From Brooklawnia sp032229645 (GTDB lineage Bacteria; Actinomycetota; Actinomycetes; Propionibacteriales; Propionibacteriaceae), in NCBI GenBank assembly GCA_963722295.1, contig CAVRLB010000004.1:124001-188000 (forward strand): a stretch of DNA of 64,000 nucleotides, written 5' to 3'. Of the stretch, positions 1-8,192 are shown one piece after another (position 1 is the first letter of the stretch; each line of letters starts with the position of its first letter). The notes under the pieces were generated by a model. That model saw only the letters and a list, made by a program, of their open reading frames with translations, made no database searches and was not told where the DNA came from. A program made the position numbers and the translations under genes.

Positions 1-2
1 CC

Positions 3-668
3 GTCTGGGCGGGCACCCAACGACGATTCATCCCCGGCCGACCCAGACAACAGGTAGCCACCCGCTATTGGGCGCCCAGCCCGGCGCCGGCGCGCAAGCA
101 CGACCGGGTGGCCATCGCCATCACCGTGATCACCCTGATCGTCGCTGCGGCGGCAGCGCTGATCGGCGTCATCGCGTTCCCGGACATGGTGGTTCTCCCC
201 TTGGCGGCTGCGCTGGCGGTGATCGGGCTCGGGCTGCTGGTGATCGCCCGTCGTGCCAGAGGACTCGGGCTGATCGTCCCCGGCGTCGCGCTGGCGGTAG
301 CCTTGACCGGGGCTATGGTGACGGCACCACCGCTCCCGCGCAGTTCGATGAACAACCTAGTGCGGCCGACCCAGCTCGACGACCAGGTGCTCCACAGCGA
401 ACATCGGACGATGGACATCCGCGACATCAGGATCGCCGCAGATGAGTACTGGAACATCAACCTGCAGGATTCCGAACTCGGACTGACGATTCCTGCCGAC
501 CAGAACGTGATCATCGAGGTCTTCTTTACCGACTCGATTATCATGCTGCCGGATTTCTTCAACGGATCCGGCCAAGCGCGCAACCAACAGATCGTCGACG
601 ACACCTTGCCGACGCTTTATATCGAAGTGCGCGCCACCGACTCGCAGCTCTGGGTGACCTCGGCATGA
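3..668 (+). CDS. LiaF/PspC-associated membrane protein (5' partial)
   Basis: The frame is open from the window edge, so the N-terminus lies upstream; a GTG at 108 exists but the residues before it read as normal coding sequence. After a Pro/Ala-rich cytoplasmic stretch come three hydrophobic segments (about residues 36-58, 62-82 and 88-110), then a soluble domain of about 100 residues containing a DIRDIRIA motif and ending in alternating beta-like sequence (TLPTLYIEVRATDSQ). That order resembles the C-terminal LiaF-like 'toast-rack' domain often linked to PspC proteins in actinobacteria. The stop overlaps the next start (ATGA), so the two are translationally coupled. The role in envelope-stress sensing is inferred from family and neighbours. 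Confidence 0.6.
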   Translation, partial: VWAGTQRRFIPGRPRQQVATRYWAPSPAPARKHDRVAIAITVITLIVAAAAALIGVIAFPDMVVLPLAAALAVIGLGLLVIARRARGLGLIVPGVALAVALTGAMVTAPPLPRSSMNNLVRPTQLDDQVLHSEHRTMDIRDIRIAADEYWNINLQDSELGLTIPADQNVIIEVFFTDSIIMLPDFFNGSGQARNQQIVDDTLPTLYIEVRATDSQLWVTSA

Positions 669-856
669 CCCGCGGTTCTAGCCCGACGGCGATTATCTGG
701 GGATTCGCCTTCATCGCGCTCGCGGGCCTGGCCGCCTTGCGGCAATTCGACGTACTGACCACCATGACCGTCGTCGGTTTCCTCGCGCCGCTCGGGCTGA
801 TCGTCCTCGGCCTGCTCGGACTGGTGCTGAGCAACAGACATGACAAGACTCACTAG
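665..856 (+). CDS. Small two-helix membrane protein
   Basis: This 63-residue protein begins at an ATG overlapping the preceding stop by 4 nt. It has two predicted membrane helices (about residues 8-25 and 32-56) and a short charged tail (SNRHDKTH). I do not recognise the family. Its place between a LiaF-like protein and a PspC protein suggests a small accessory subunit of the same membrane module. The tight coupling supports a real gene despite its size. Confidence 0.6.
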   Translation: MTRGSSPTAIIWGFAFIALAGLAALRQFDVLTTMTVVGFLAPLGLIVLGLLGLVLSNRHDKTH

Positions 857-913
857 CCCACATCACCGGCATGGTTTATCTGACCTGCCACCCACAGAAA
901 GGACAATGAATTC

Positions 914-1228
914 ATGAGCACTCGCAAACTCGTCCGCAGCCGAGACCACCGTGTCATCGCAGGCGTCTGCGGCGGCATCGCCGATTATTTCGGCATCGAT
1001 CCCCTGATTGTCCGGCTGATCGCTCTCGCTCTCGGCCTGTTCAGCGTCGGAGCCGTCGGCGCGGCCTACGTGGTCGCGTGGTTGGCCATCCCCGATGAAG
1101 GCAGTGGCGATTCCGGCGCCGATCAGCTCTACGAGCGCTACGGCGACTACCGACGCCGCCGCGACGCCCGCGCCGCAGCCGAGAATCCGCCGGACGAGGG
1201 CCCGTCCGACAGCTTCAGTGCCGACTAA
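914..1228 (+). CDS. PspC domain protein
   Basis: The N-terminal 60 residues are a PspC domain: basic start (STRKLVRSRDHR), the VIAGVCGGIADYFGID motif, then one or two membrane segments ending in VVAWLAIPDE. The rest is a charged Asp/Arg-rich tail. PspC proteins act at the cytoplasmic membrane in envelope-stress responses. A purine-rich AAAGGAC lies upstream of the ATG. The stop codon is followed directly by GGACCCTCC and then a perfect hairpin. It completes a three-gene cluster with the two upstream membrane proteins. Confidence 0.85.
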   Translation: MSTRKLVRSRDHRVIAGVCGGIADYFGIDPLIVRLIALALGLFSVGAVGAAYVVAWLAIPDEGSGDSGADQLYERYGDYRRRRDARAAAENPPDEGPSDSFSAD

Positions 1229-1257
1229 GGACCCTCCAAGCGTCACGACGACCAGCC

Positions 1258-1290
1258 AGCGGCTAGCCGACACGTGGTCGGCTAGCCGCT
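1258..1290. terminator. Perfect 14-bp hairpin between convergent genes
   Basis: Arms 1258-1271 and 1277-1290 (core GCGGCTAGCCGAC) pair perfectly around a 5-nt loop. It sits between the convergent pspC and hydrolase genes and can serve both strands. It has no strong U-tract. The GGCTAGCC core recurs at 32678-32721 and, as GGCTACCGA, at 39301-39383. Confidence 0.7.
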
Positions 1291-1331
1291 GTCGTTAGGA
1301 CCCTTGGCTGCTCAATCCCCCGGGCTGGGCA

Positions 1332-2786
1332 TCACTGCTCTTCGAATTCCAGCAACAGCCGGTGCAACTCATCGGCGTGCTCGAAGGCGACCGAATGACC
1401 CGCGTCCGCAAGATCCACCCACTGCTTGTCCGGCGCCGCCAGCAGCTCGTACCACTCACGGGCCGGCTCCGTGCGAGCAGCCAGCTCATGTTCACCAGCG
1501 AGGACGATCACAGGCACCTCCAGCGCTGCTGCGTCGCGGCGCAGGTCCACGTCCTGCAACTGCGGATAGAGCTGGGAGAAGACGTCGAGCAGACCCCGCA
1601 GCACACTCACCTTCTCAATCGGTGAGTACTCCTGGCCAAAGACGCCATAGGGTCCGAGGTTGCTCTGTTGCCCTCTGCGCAGATCGGCGGGCGGAATGTA
1701 GCCGCCCTCCAAGAGCGGGTAGTGCGACATGATCGTCGCATAGTCGAAAACGCTGCGGTAAGGCGGCGGCCCCATGGTGGCCAGCCTCGCTACCAACTCG
1801 CCATGGCCACTGCCCATCGCAGTGGTGATCAGGTCGCGGTAGATCCCCTCATCGGTCTCCAGCGGAGCCACCATCTGCCCACTGCCGATGAAGGCGTGGA
1901 AGAGTTCCGGCTGCTGCCGAACCGCGAGCACCCCGAGCAACGATCCCCATGATTCGCCGAGCAGGTAGACCTTCTGCCGACCGTAGTGCTCGGTCAGCCA
2001 GCGCGCGAGTTCGATGGTGTCGGCGACACTGCCCTCCAGCGTCAGCCCCTCGGCGTCAAGAGCCGGATACGACTTGCCGGTGCCGCGCTGGTCCCAGCCG
2101 ACGACCAGGAAATCATCGGTCAGAGGCTCGAAAAGCGCCCGCGAGTAGGCGAGATCGCTTTGTCCGGGGCCACCGCTCAGATAGAGCACGATCGGTAGAT
2201 CCTCACGGGCACCACGCACTTCGATCCATTGCTCGTGCCCATTCAGCTCTACCGGAATCAGTTCCGCCACCTGACCTTCGATGGGCCGGCCATCCGCGTC
2301 CTTCAACGGTGGTGGGCTTGCGGGCAACAGCAGGGATGCCGCGATCAGCGCCAGCAGCACCGTGAGGACGATCACGCCCACCCGTCGTCCGGGGCCCCCG
2401 ATGCCCCAGAGAGTGCCGGCGATGATTGATAGGCAGGCCAACGGCCAGACCACGATACGGCCCAGGACGAAGGCGAGCACGCCGAAGGCCGAACTGGCGT
2501 TCAACGGGCCCACCGTGGGCAGCGCGGAGTCGAGGCGCAGGAGTTCGAAGACGATGAGGAATGCCGTCGGGGCGAGCAGGATGGCCCAGCGGGAGCGGGC
2601 GGTTGCGCCCGTAAGGAGGCCGACTGCCAGGCCTCCGGCCAGCAGCGCGATCGCCTCCGCGGAGGTGACCGGTCCGCGAGGCTGGAACCACGCCATGATC
2701 GCTGCGAAGACTGCACCGCACAATGCTGGCAATGCGAAACGCCGCAGCAGGGGCCACGGCCGATGAGTGTCAGACGTCGTTGTCAT
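1332..2786 (-). CDS. Membrane-anchored alpha/beta hydrolase (S33-like)
   Basis: This 484-residue protein has two parts. Residues 12-160 hold four or five membrane helices. Residues 175-484 form an alpha/beta hydrolase with an oxyanion motif like HGGP (LSGGPGQSD), the proline-iminopeptidase-like GWDQRGTGKS, and a nucleophile elbow GESWGS. A late Asp/Glu (LAGEHEL) and His (DAGHSVAFEH) complete a plausible triad. It resembles peptidase family S33, but the substrate cannot be read from sequence. It lies between the PspC cluster and a two-component system, on the opposite strand. Confidence 0.75.
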   Translation of the reverse strand: MTTTSDTHRPWPLLRRFALPALCGAVFAAIMAWFQPRGPVTSAEAIALLAGGLAVGLLTGATARSRWAILLAPTAFLIVFELLRLDSALPTVGPLNASSAFGVLAFVLGRIVVWPLACLSIIAGTLWGIGGPGRRVGVIVLTVLLALIAASLLLPASPPPLKDADGRPIEGQVAELIPVELNGHEQWIEVRGAREDLPIVLYLSGGPGQSDLAYSRALFEPLTDDFLVVGWDQRGTGKSYPALDAEGLTLEGSVADTIELARWLTEHYGRQKVYLLGESWGSLLGVLAVRQQPELFHAFIGSGQMVAPLETDEGIYRDLITTAMGSGHGELVARLATMGPPPYRSVFDYATIMSHYPLLEGGYIPPADLRRGQQSNLGPYGVFGQEYSPIEKVSVLRGLLDVFSQLYPQLQDVDLRRDAAALEVPVIVLAGEHELAARTEPAREWYELLAAPDKQWVDLADAGHSVAFEHADELHRLLLEFEEQ

Positions 2787-2915
2787 GGTGCCAGCATCGG
2801 CTACTCATCCCGGGTCATGCATCGGGCCGGCGCCCCATCTATTCAGTGCATCGCTGGCGCCTCGAACCAAGGCGCGTACAGCTCGGGAAGTAGCCGGCGA
2901 TGGGTCTGCGGACCG

Positions 2916-2944
2916 TTGTCGGCGAGGGCGGCAACGGCTAGCGT
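2916..2944 (+). promoter_or_regulatory. Promoter of the truncated kinase gene, probably leaderless
   Basis: A TTGTCG box at 2916-2921 and TAGCGT at 2939-2944 are 17 nt apart. Only 6 nt separate the -10 box from the ATG at 2951, so the transcript would start at or next to the start codon. Confidence 0.5.
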
Positions 2945-2950
2945 TTCGGT

Positions 2951-3721
2951 ATGTGGCGCAACTTGCGCGAACTCGATGACGAACGCCCCTGGATACTGGA
3001 TGCTGTGCTGGCGTTCGCGCTTCTCAGCGCCGCGTTATTGGCGACGGCCGGATCCGTGCAGACCGGCTCGCTAGCCATGCTGCTGAGTATCGCGGTGGCG
3101 TTCTGCTATGCCTGGCGGCGCCGCTTTCCCATCGCAGTGCTGTTCGTCTCCGGTGTTCTCGTGGTGACGATGATCGGCTTGGGTTTCAACACCGCGGTGA
3201 TCGGGTCCGGGCTCTTCCTCGCCGCCTACACCGTCGCTGCGCACCGGACGCTTCGCTCGACGATAGCGGCGGCCGGCTTCTGCCTGGTGCTGTTGGTGGT
3301 CGTCATGATCGCCTTCGGACAGCGGATGCCGCTCGCTGAAGGTGCCACCAACCTCGCACTGTTCGCCGGCGCCTTCGTGCTGGGACGAGGCGCCCGAGTG
3401 CATCGTGCCGCGGTACGGCTGGAGGCTGAACGGGCGGTACTGGTCGAACAGGCCGAACGCGAACGTTCCCGAGTGGCGCTCGCTGAGGAACGGCTTGCGC
3501 TCGCCCGAGCGCTGCACGATGTGACCGGTCAGTCACTCGCGGTGATCGCGCTGCAGGCAGGTGTCGGCTCGAAGATGCTGGACGACGATCCCGATGAGAC
3601 GCGGGCGGCTCTCGAGGCGATCGCCGACATGAGCCGCGAGTCGCTACGCCAGGTGCGGCACCTGCTCGACACCTTGCGCGAGGACTCTCCAGATCTGCGA
3701 CCAGACGGCGGTGAGTCATGA
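2951..3721 (+). CDS. NarL-type sensor kinase fragment lacking HATPase_c domain
   Basis: The 256-residue protein has about five N-terminal membrane helices (residues 15-155), a short coiled coil rich in Glu/Arg, and a HisKA_3 dimerisation domain with the phospho-acceptor motif ALARALHDVTGQSL. The sequence stops about 60 residues after this histidine. The HATPase_c domain, which binds ATP in this kinase family, is absent and family members are usually 370-450 residues long. The stop overlaps the response-regulator ATG, so no room remains for the missing domain. Either ATP binding is supplied in trans or the protein is a phosphatase or decoy. The close variant DVTGQ in place of DVVGH is also unusual. 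Confidence 0.8.
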   Translation: MWRNLRELDDERPWILDAVLAFALLSAALLATAGSVQTGSLAMLLSIAVAFCYAWRRRFPIAVLFVSGVLVVTMIGLGFNTAVIGSGLFLAAYTVAAHRTLRSTIAAAGFCLVLLVVVMIAFGQRMPLAEGATNLALFAGAFVLGRGARVHRAAVRLEAERAVLVEQAERERSRVALAEERLALARALHDVTGQSLAVIALQAGVGSKMLDDDPDETRAALEAIADMSRESLRQVRHLLDTLREDSPDLRPDGGES

Positions 3722-4383
3722 TCCGCGTACTGATCGTCGACGATGAGGCGCTAGTGCGGCGCGGACTTGCCGTCCTGCTGCGCCACGAGCCGGATTTCGA
3801 GGTGGTCGCAGACGCGGCCGATGGGCTTTCGGCTGTCCGGCAGGCGCACGAGCAGCAGCCCAATGTGATGCTGATGGACATCCGGATGCCCGGGATCGAC
3901 GGCATAGAGGCCACCAGGCGGATCGCGAACGACCCCGAAACCAACGACGTAAAGGTCCTGGTGCTGACGACCTTCGATCACGACGAGAACGTCTTCGCCG
4001 CGCTACGGGCCGGAGCCTCGGGCTTCCTGCCGAAGGACACCGAGCCGGAGCGGCTGCTGGAGGCTATCCGGGTGGTCGCGGCCGGCGATTCGTTGCTCGC
4101 TCCGGGCGCGACACGGCGGCTGATCGAGGAGTTCCGTCGTTCGGCTCCGCGGCAGGCGCCCAGGTCCGGCACCCTGGAGGTACTGACCCAGCGCGAGATA
4201 GAAGTGCTCCGGCTGGTGGCCGGCGGTGCGTCCAATGCAGAGATCGCCGGCCAGTTGGTGATCAGCTACGCGACGGCCAAGACCCATGTCAGCCGGCTGT
4301 TGACCAAGTTGGACGCACGCGATCGCGCGCAACTGGTGATCCTCGCCTATGAGCACGGCATCGTCCGGCCCAAGCAGGCCTGA
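3718..4383 (+). CDS. NarL/FixJ-family response regulator
   Basis: The 221-residue protein has a receiver domain (1-120) with the acidic pair in LIVDDEAL, the phospho-acceptor Asp in MLMDIRMPGIDG, a conserved Thr in VLTTFDHDE and Lys in FLPKDTEPE. A LuxR-type helix-turn-helix follows (about 150-210; LTQREIEVLRLVAGGASNAEIA). It is coupled to the upstream kinase by a 4-nt overlap. All residues needed for phosphorylation and DNA binding appear intact, in contrast to its kinase. Confidence 0.95.
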   Translation: MIRVLIVDDEALVRRGLAVLLRHEPDFEVVADAADGLSAVRQAHEQQPNVMLMDIRMPGIDGIEATRRIANDPETNDVKVLVLTTFDHDENVFAALRAGASGFLPKDTEPERLLEAIRVVAAGDSLLAPGATRRLIEEFRRSAPRQAPRSGTLEVLTQREIEVLRLVAGGASNAEIAGQLVISYATAKTHVSRLLTKLDARDRAQLVILAYEHGIVRPKQA

Positions 4384-4410
4384 CGACCAGCGCGACCGGC
4401 GGCAGAGTGC

Positions 4411-4461
4411 CCGATCGTGTGGTCTCAGAGCCCGACATGGGCCGTGGGGCTACACGATCCG
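4411..4461. repeat. GTGTAGC-type intergenic palindrome, copy A
   Basis: Arms GATCGTGT (4413-4420) and ACACGATC (4452-4459) flank an inner GCCC/GGGC hairpin (4430-4442). It lies between the convergent response-regulator and guaA genes. Related copies are at 45517-45567 and 58895-58945. Its position suggests a bidirectional terminator. Confidence 0.75.
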
Positions 4462-4475
4462 ACATCTGGGAGCCG

Positions 4476-6023
<1,548 letters not shown>

Positions 6024-6030
6024 GCGCCCG

Positions 6031-6036
6031 AGTCTA
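6031..6036 (-). promoter_or_regulatory. -10 box of guaA, leaderless arrangement
   Basis: On the minus strand TAGACT ends 7 nt before the guaA ATG, leaving no space for a Shine-Dalgarno sequence. No good -35 box is visible. Confidence 0.5.
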
Positions 6037-6096
6037 TGCCATCGAATTACCCCCGGGGGCATGGAATGAACCGTAGTGGGCACGAGTTCAACAGCC

Positions 6097-7032
6097 ATGA
6101 CTGTATATGACGATGTCACCGCCGTAGTCGGACGCACTCCCCTGGTGAAGCTGAACACGGTTGTCGGTGACGCCCAGGCCACCGTGGTCGCCAAGCTCGA
6201 GTTCTACAACCCTGCGAACTCGGTGAAGGACCGCATCGGTGTCGCCATGATCGATGCTGCCGAGCAGTCGGGGCAGTTGCTCCCCGGCGGCACCATCGTC
6301 GAGGCCACCAGCGGCAACACCGGAATCGCGTTGGCGATGGTCGGTGCGGCTCGCGGCTACCGGGTCGTGCTGACCATGCCCGAGACCATGAGCAAGGAGC
6401 GGCGCGCCGTGTTGCGCGCATTTGGCGCTGAACTCGTGCTGACCCCCGGCGCGGAGGGTATGAAGGGCGCGGTCGCCAAGGCCGAGGAAGTGGGCCAGAG
6501 CGAGGGCGCCGTGCTGGTTCGCCAGTTCGAGAATCTGGCGAACCCGGCGATTCACTATCAGACGACCGGCCCGGAGATCTGGGCCGACACCGAGGGCAAG
6601 GTCGACATCCTCGTCGCGGGTGTGGGTACCGGTGGCACCGTGAGCGGTGCCGGCAAGTACCTCAAGGAGCAGAACCCCGAGATCAAGGTGATCGCGGTCG
6701 AGCCCGCCGAATCGCCGCTGCTGACACAGGGCACCGCCGGACCACACAAGATTCAGGGTCTGGGCGCCAACTTCGTGCCCGGCACGCTCGATCGTAGCGT
6801 GCTCGACGAGATTCTCACCGTGCCGTCGCAGACGGCGATCGAGGTCTCCCGCGATCTCGCGTCGAAGGAGGGCATCCTCGCCGGTATTTCGGCAGGGGCC
6901 AGCGTCGCCGCAGCCGTCGAGGTGGCCAATCGTCCGGAGAACGCGGGCAAGACAATCGTGACCGTCATCCCGGATTTCGGCGAGCGCTACCTCTCCACTC
7001 CGCTGTGGGCGGATCTGGTCGACGGGGCCTGA
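6097..7032 (+). CDS. cysK: Cysteine synthase A (O-acetylserine sulfhydrylase)
   Basis: This PLP enzyme makes cysteine from O-acetylserine and sulfide. The PLP lysine is in NPANSVKDR, the substrate loop is EATSGNTGIAL and the phosphate-binding loop is VGTGGTVSGAG. The ATG at 6097 (MTVYDDVTAVVGRTPLVKL) gives 311 residues, as expected; an in-frame GTG 21 nt upstream is less likely. cysE follows in the same direction, separated by a repeat element. Confidence 0.96.
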   Translation: MTVYDDVTAVVGRTPLVKLNTVVGDAQATVVAKLEFYNPANSVKDRIGVAMIDAAEQSGQLLPGGTIVEATSGNTGIALAMVGAARGYRVVLTMPETMSKERRAVLRAFGAELVLTPGAEGMKGAVAKAEEVGQSEGAVLVRQFENLANPAIHYQTTGPEIWADTEGKVDILVAGVGTGGTVSGAGKYLKEQNPEIKVIAVEPAESPLLTQGTAGPHKIQGLGANFVPGTLDRSVLDEILTVPSQTAIEVSRDLASKEGILAGISAGASVAAAVEVANRPENAGKTIVTVIPDFGERYLSTPLWADLVDGA

Positions 7033-7033
7033 C

Positions 7034-7257
7034 AGAGAATTAACGCGTCGAGTGGCGGTTTCTGCTCGTCGCTTCACTCCTCAACACCTTCGTTGGCCTC
7101 GGAAACGGAAGCAAGCTTCCCTTTCACTCGGTCTTCCTCGGTGTGGGCGGGATGCATGATAAGGCGGAGGTTCGCCCTCGTGCTGGTAGCACGTGGGCGT
7201 GGCCGAGAACGCAATCAGGCGCCCGACCCAGGAAGCGACACGCAGCGGTAATTCTCT
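7034..7257 (+). repeat. MITE-like element, copy 1 (long form)
   Basis: The 224-bp element is bounded by AGAGAATTA (7034-7042) and TAATTCTCT (7249-7257). It matches the reverse complement of 61101-61243 with about four substitutions in 143 bp, apart from roughly 81 extra bases (about 7064-7144). It carries internal hairpins (for example CGTGCTGGTAGCACG) and encodes no convincing protein. Short flanking matches (GGCCTGAC on the left, GGAGGGTCCT on the right) are shared with copy 2. It separates cysK from cysE and could affect their co-transcription. Confidence 0.85.
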
Positions 7258-7313
7258 GGAGGGTCCTAGCAGTTCTGATCGACGAAGCCTGTTCAAGGTG
7301 ATTGGATGGTCTT

Positions 7314-7868
7314 GTGAGCTTGTTTTCGAGGATTCGCCTGATCGCCTCGCGCTTCAACGAGGATCTGGCCGCCGCGCAACGTGAGGACCCGGCGGCCAGG
7401 TCCAAGTTGGAAATCGCGATCATCTATTCGGGCCTTCACGCGATCTGGATGTACCGGGCCGCGCATTGGATGTGGGACAAGCCGGGACTGCGTTTTCCGG
7501 CCCGGCTCCTCAGCCAGATTGCCCGCGGCATCACCGGCATCGAGATTCATCCGGGTGCCACCATTGGCAGGCGATTCTTCATCGACCACGGCATGGGCGT
7601 GGTGATCGGTGAGACCGCGATCATCGGCGACGACGTGCTCATCTATCACCAGGTCACCCTGGGTGGTCGGGCCCGCGGGCGTTTCAAGCGCCACCCCACC
7701 ATCGGCAACCGCGTCCTGATCGGTGCGGGGGCCAAGGTGATCGGCGACATCACGGTCGGTGACGATGCCAAGATCGGCGCGAATGCGCTTGTCGTCAAGG
7801 ATGTCGCGCCGGGTGCCGTGGTCGTCGGCATTCCGAGCAATGTGCATTCGGGCGATGTGATCGCCTGA
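7314..7868 (+). CDS. cysE: Serine O-acetyltransferase
   Basis: CysE acetylates serine with acetyl-CoA to make O-acetylserine, the CysK substrate. After a helical N-terminus (LEIAIIYSGLHAIWMYRAAHWMW), the left-handed beta-helix hexapeptide repeats run from about residue 70, with the catalytic region GIEIHPGATIGRRFFIDHGMGVVIGETA. GTG at 7314 gives 184 residues; an in-frame TTG at 7302 is the alternative. It forms a cysteine module with cysK and ends 5 nt from a convergent chorismate mutase gene. Confidence 0.95.
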   Translation: MSLFSRIRLIASRFNEDLAAAQREDPAARSKLEIAIIYSGLHAIWMYRAAHWMWDKPGLRFPARLLSQIARGITGIEIHPGATIGRRFFIDHGMGVVIGETAIIGDDVLIYHQVTLGGRARGRFKRHPTIGNRVLIGAGAKVIGDITVGDDAKIGANALVVKDVAPGAVVVGIPSNVHSGDVIA

Positions 7869-7873
7869 TTTCG

Positions 7874-8191
7874 TCAGTCGCCACCCTTGGGATGACCGTC
7901 GGCTATCTCGAGGTGATGGCGCACGACTTCGCGGACGATGAAGTTCAGCAGCTTCTCGGCGAATTCGGGGTCCAGATCGGAAGCGATCGCCAGTTCACGC
8001 AGCCGCTCGATCTGGTGCGCCTCCCGGCCGGGGTCGGCGGCCGGCAGCCCGTGCTGGGCCTTCAGCCTGCCGACCCGCTGAGTGATCTTGAAGCGCTCGG
8101 CCATGATGTGAATCAGCGCGGCGTCGAGATTGTCGATGCTGCCGCGCAGCCGCAGCAGTTCGGCCATGGTGCGGTCGCGATCCTCGGTCAT
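7874..8191 (-). CDS. Chorismate mutase (AroQ type)
   Basis: This 105-residue all-helical protein has the AroQ signature: LRGSIDNLDAALIHIMAERF in helix 1, then the Lys of VGRLKAQHG and a long C-terminal helix. The enzyme converts chorismate to prephenate for Phe/Tyr synthesis. Stand-alone actinobacterial forms often need DAHP synthase to be fully active; nothing here tests that. Its start is 1 nt from the guaB3 stop, so it is probably the last gene of the mptB-guaB-guaB3 transcription unit. Confidence 0.88.
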   Translation of the reverse strand: MTEDRDRTMAELLRLRGSIDNLDAALIHIMAERFKITQRVGRLKAQHGLPAADPGREAHQIERLRELAIASDLDPEFAEKLLNFIVREVVRHHLEIADGHPKGGD

Positions 8192-8192
8192 C

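Noticed and set aside
7081..7296. Possible small protein within MITE-like copy 1 (minus strand), with a similar peptide in copy 2 at 61149
   Set aside because: The shared peptide only reflects the shared DNA repeat; the frames differ outside it and no ribosome site is seen.
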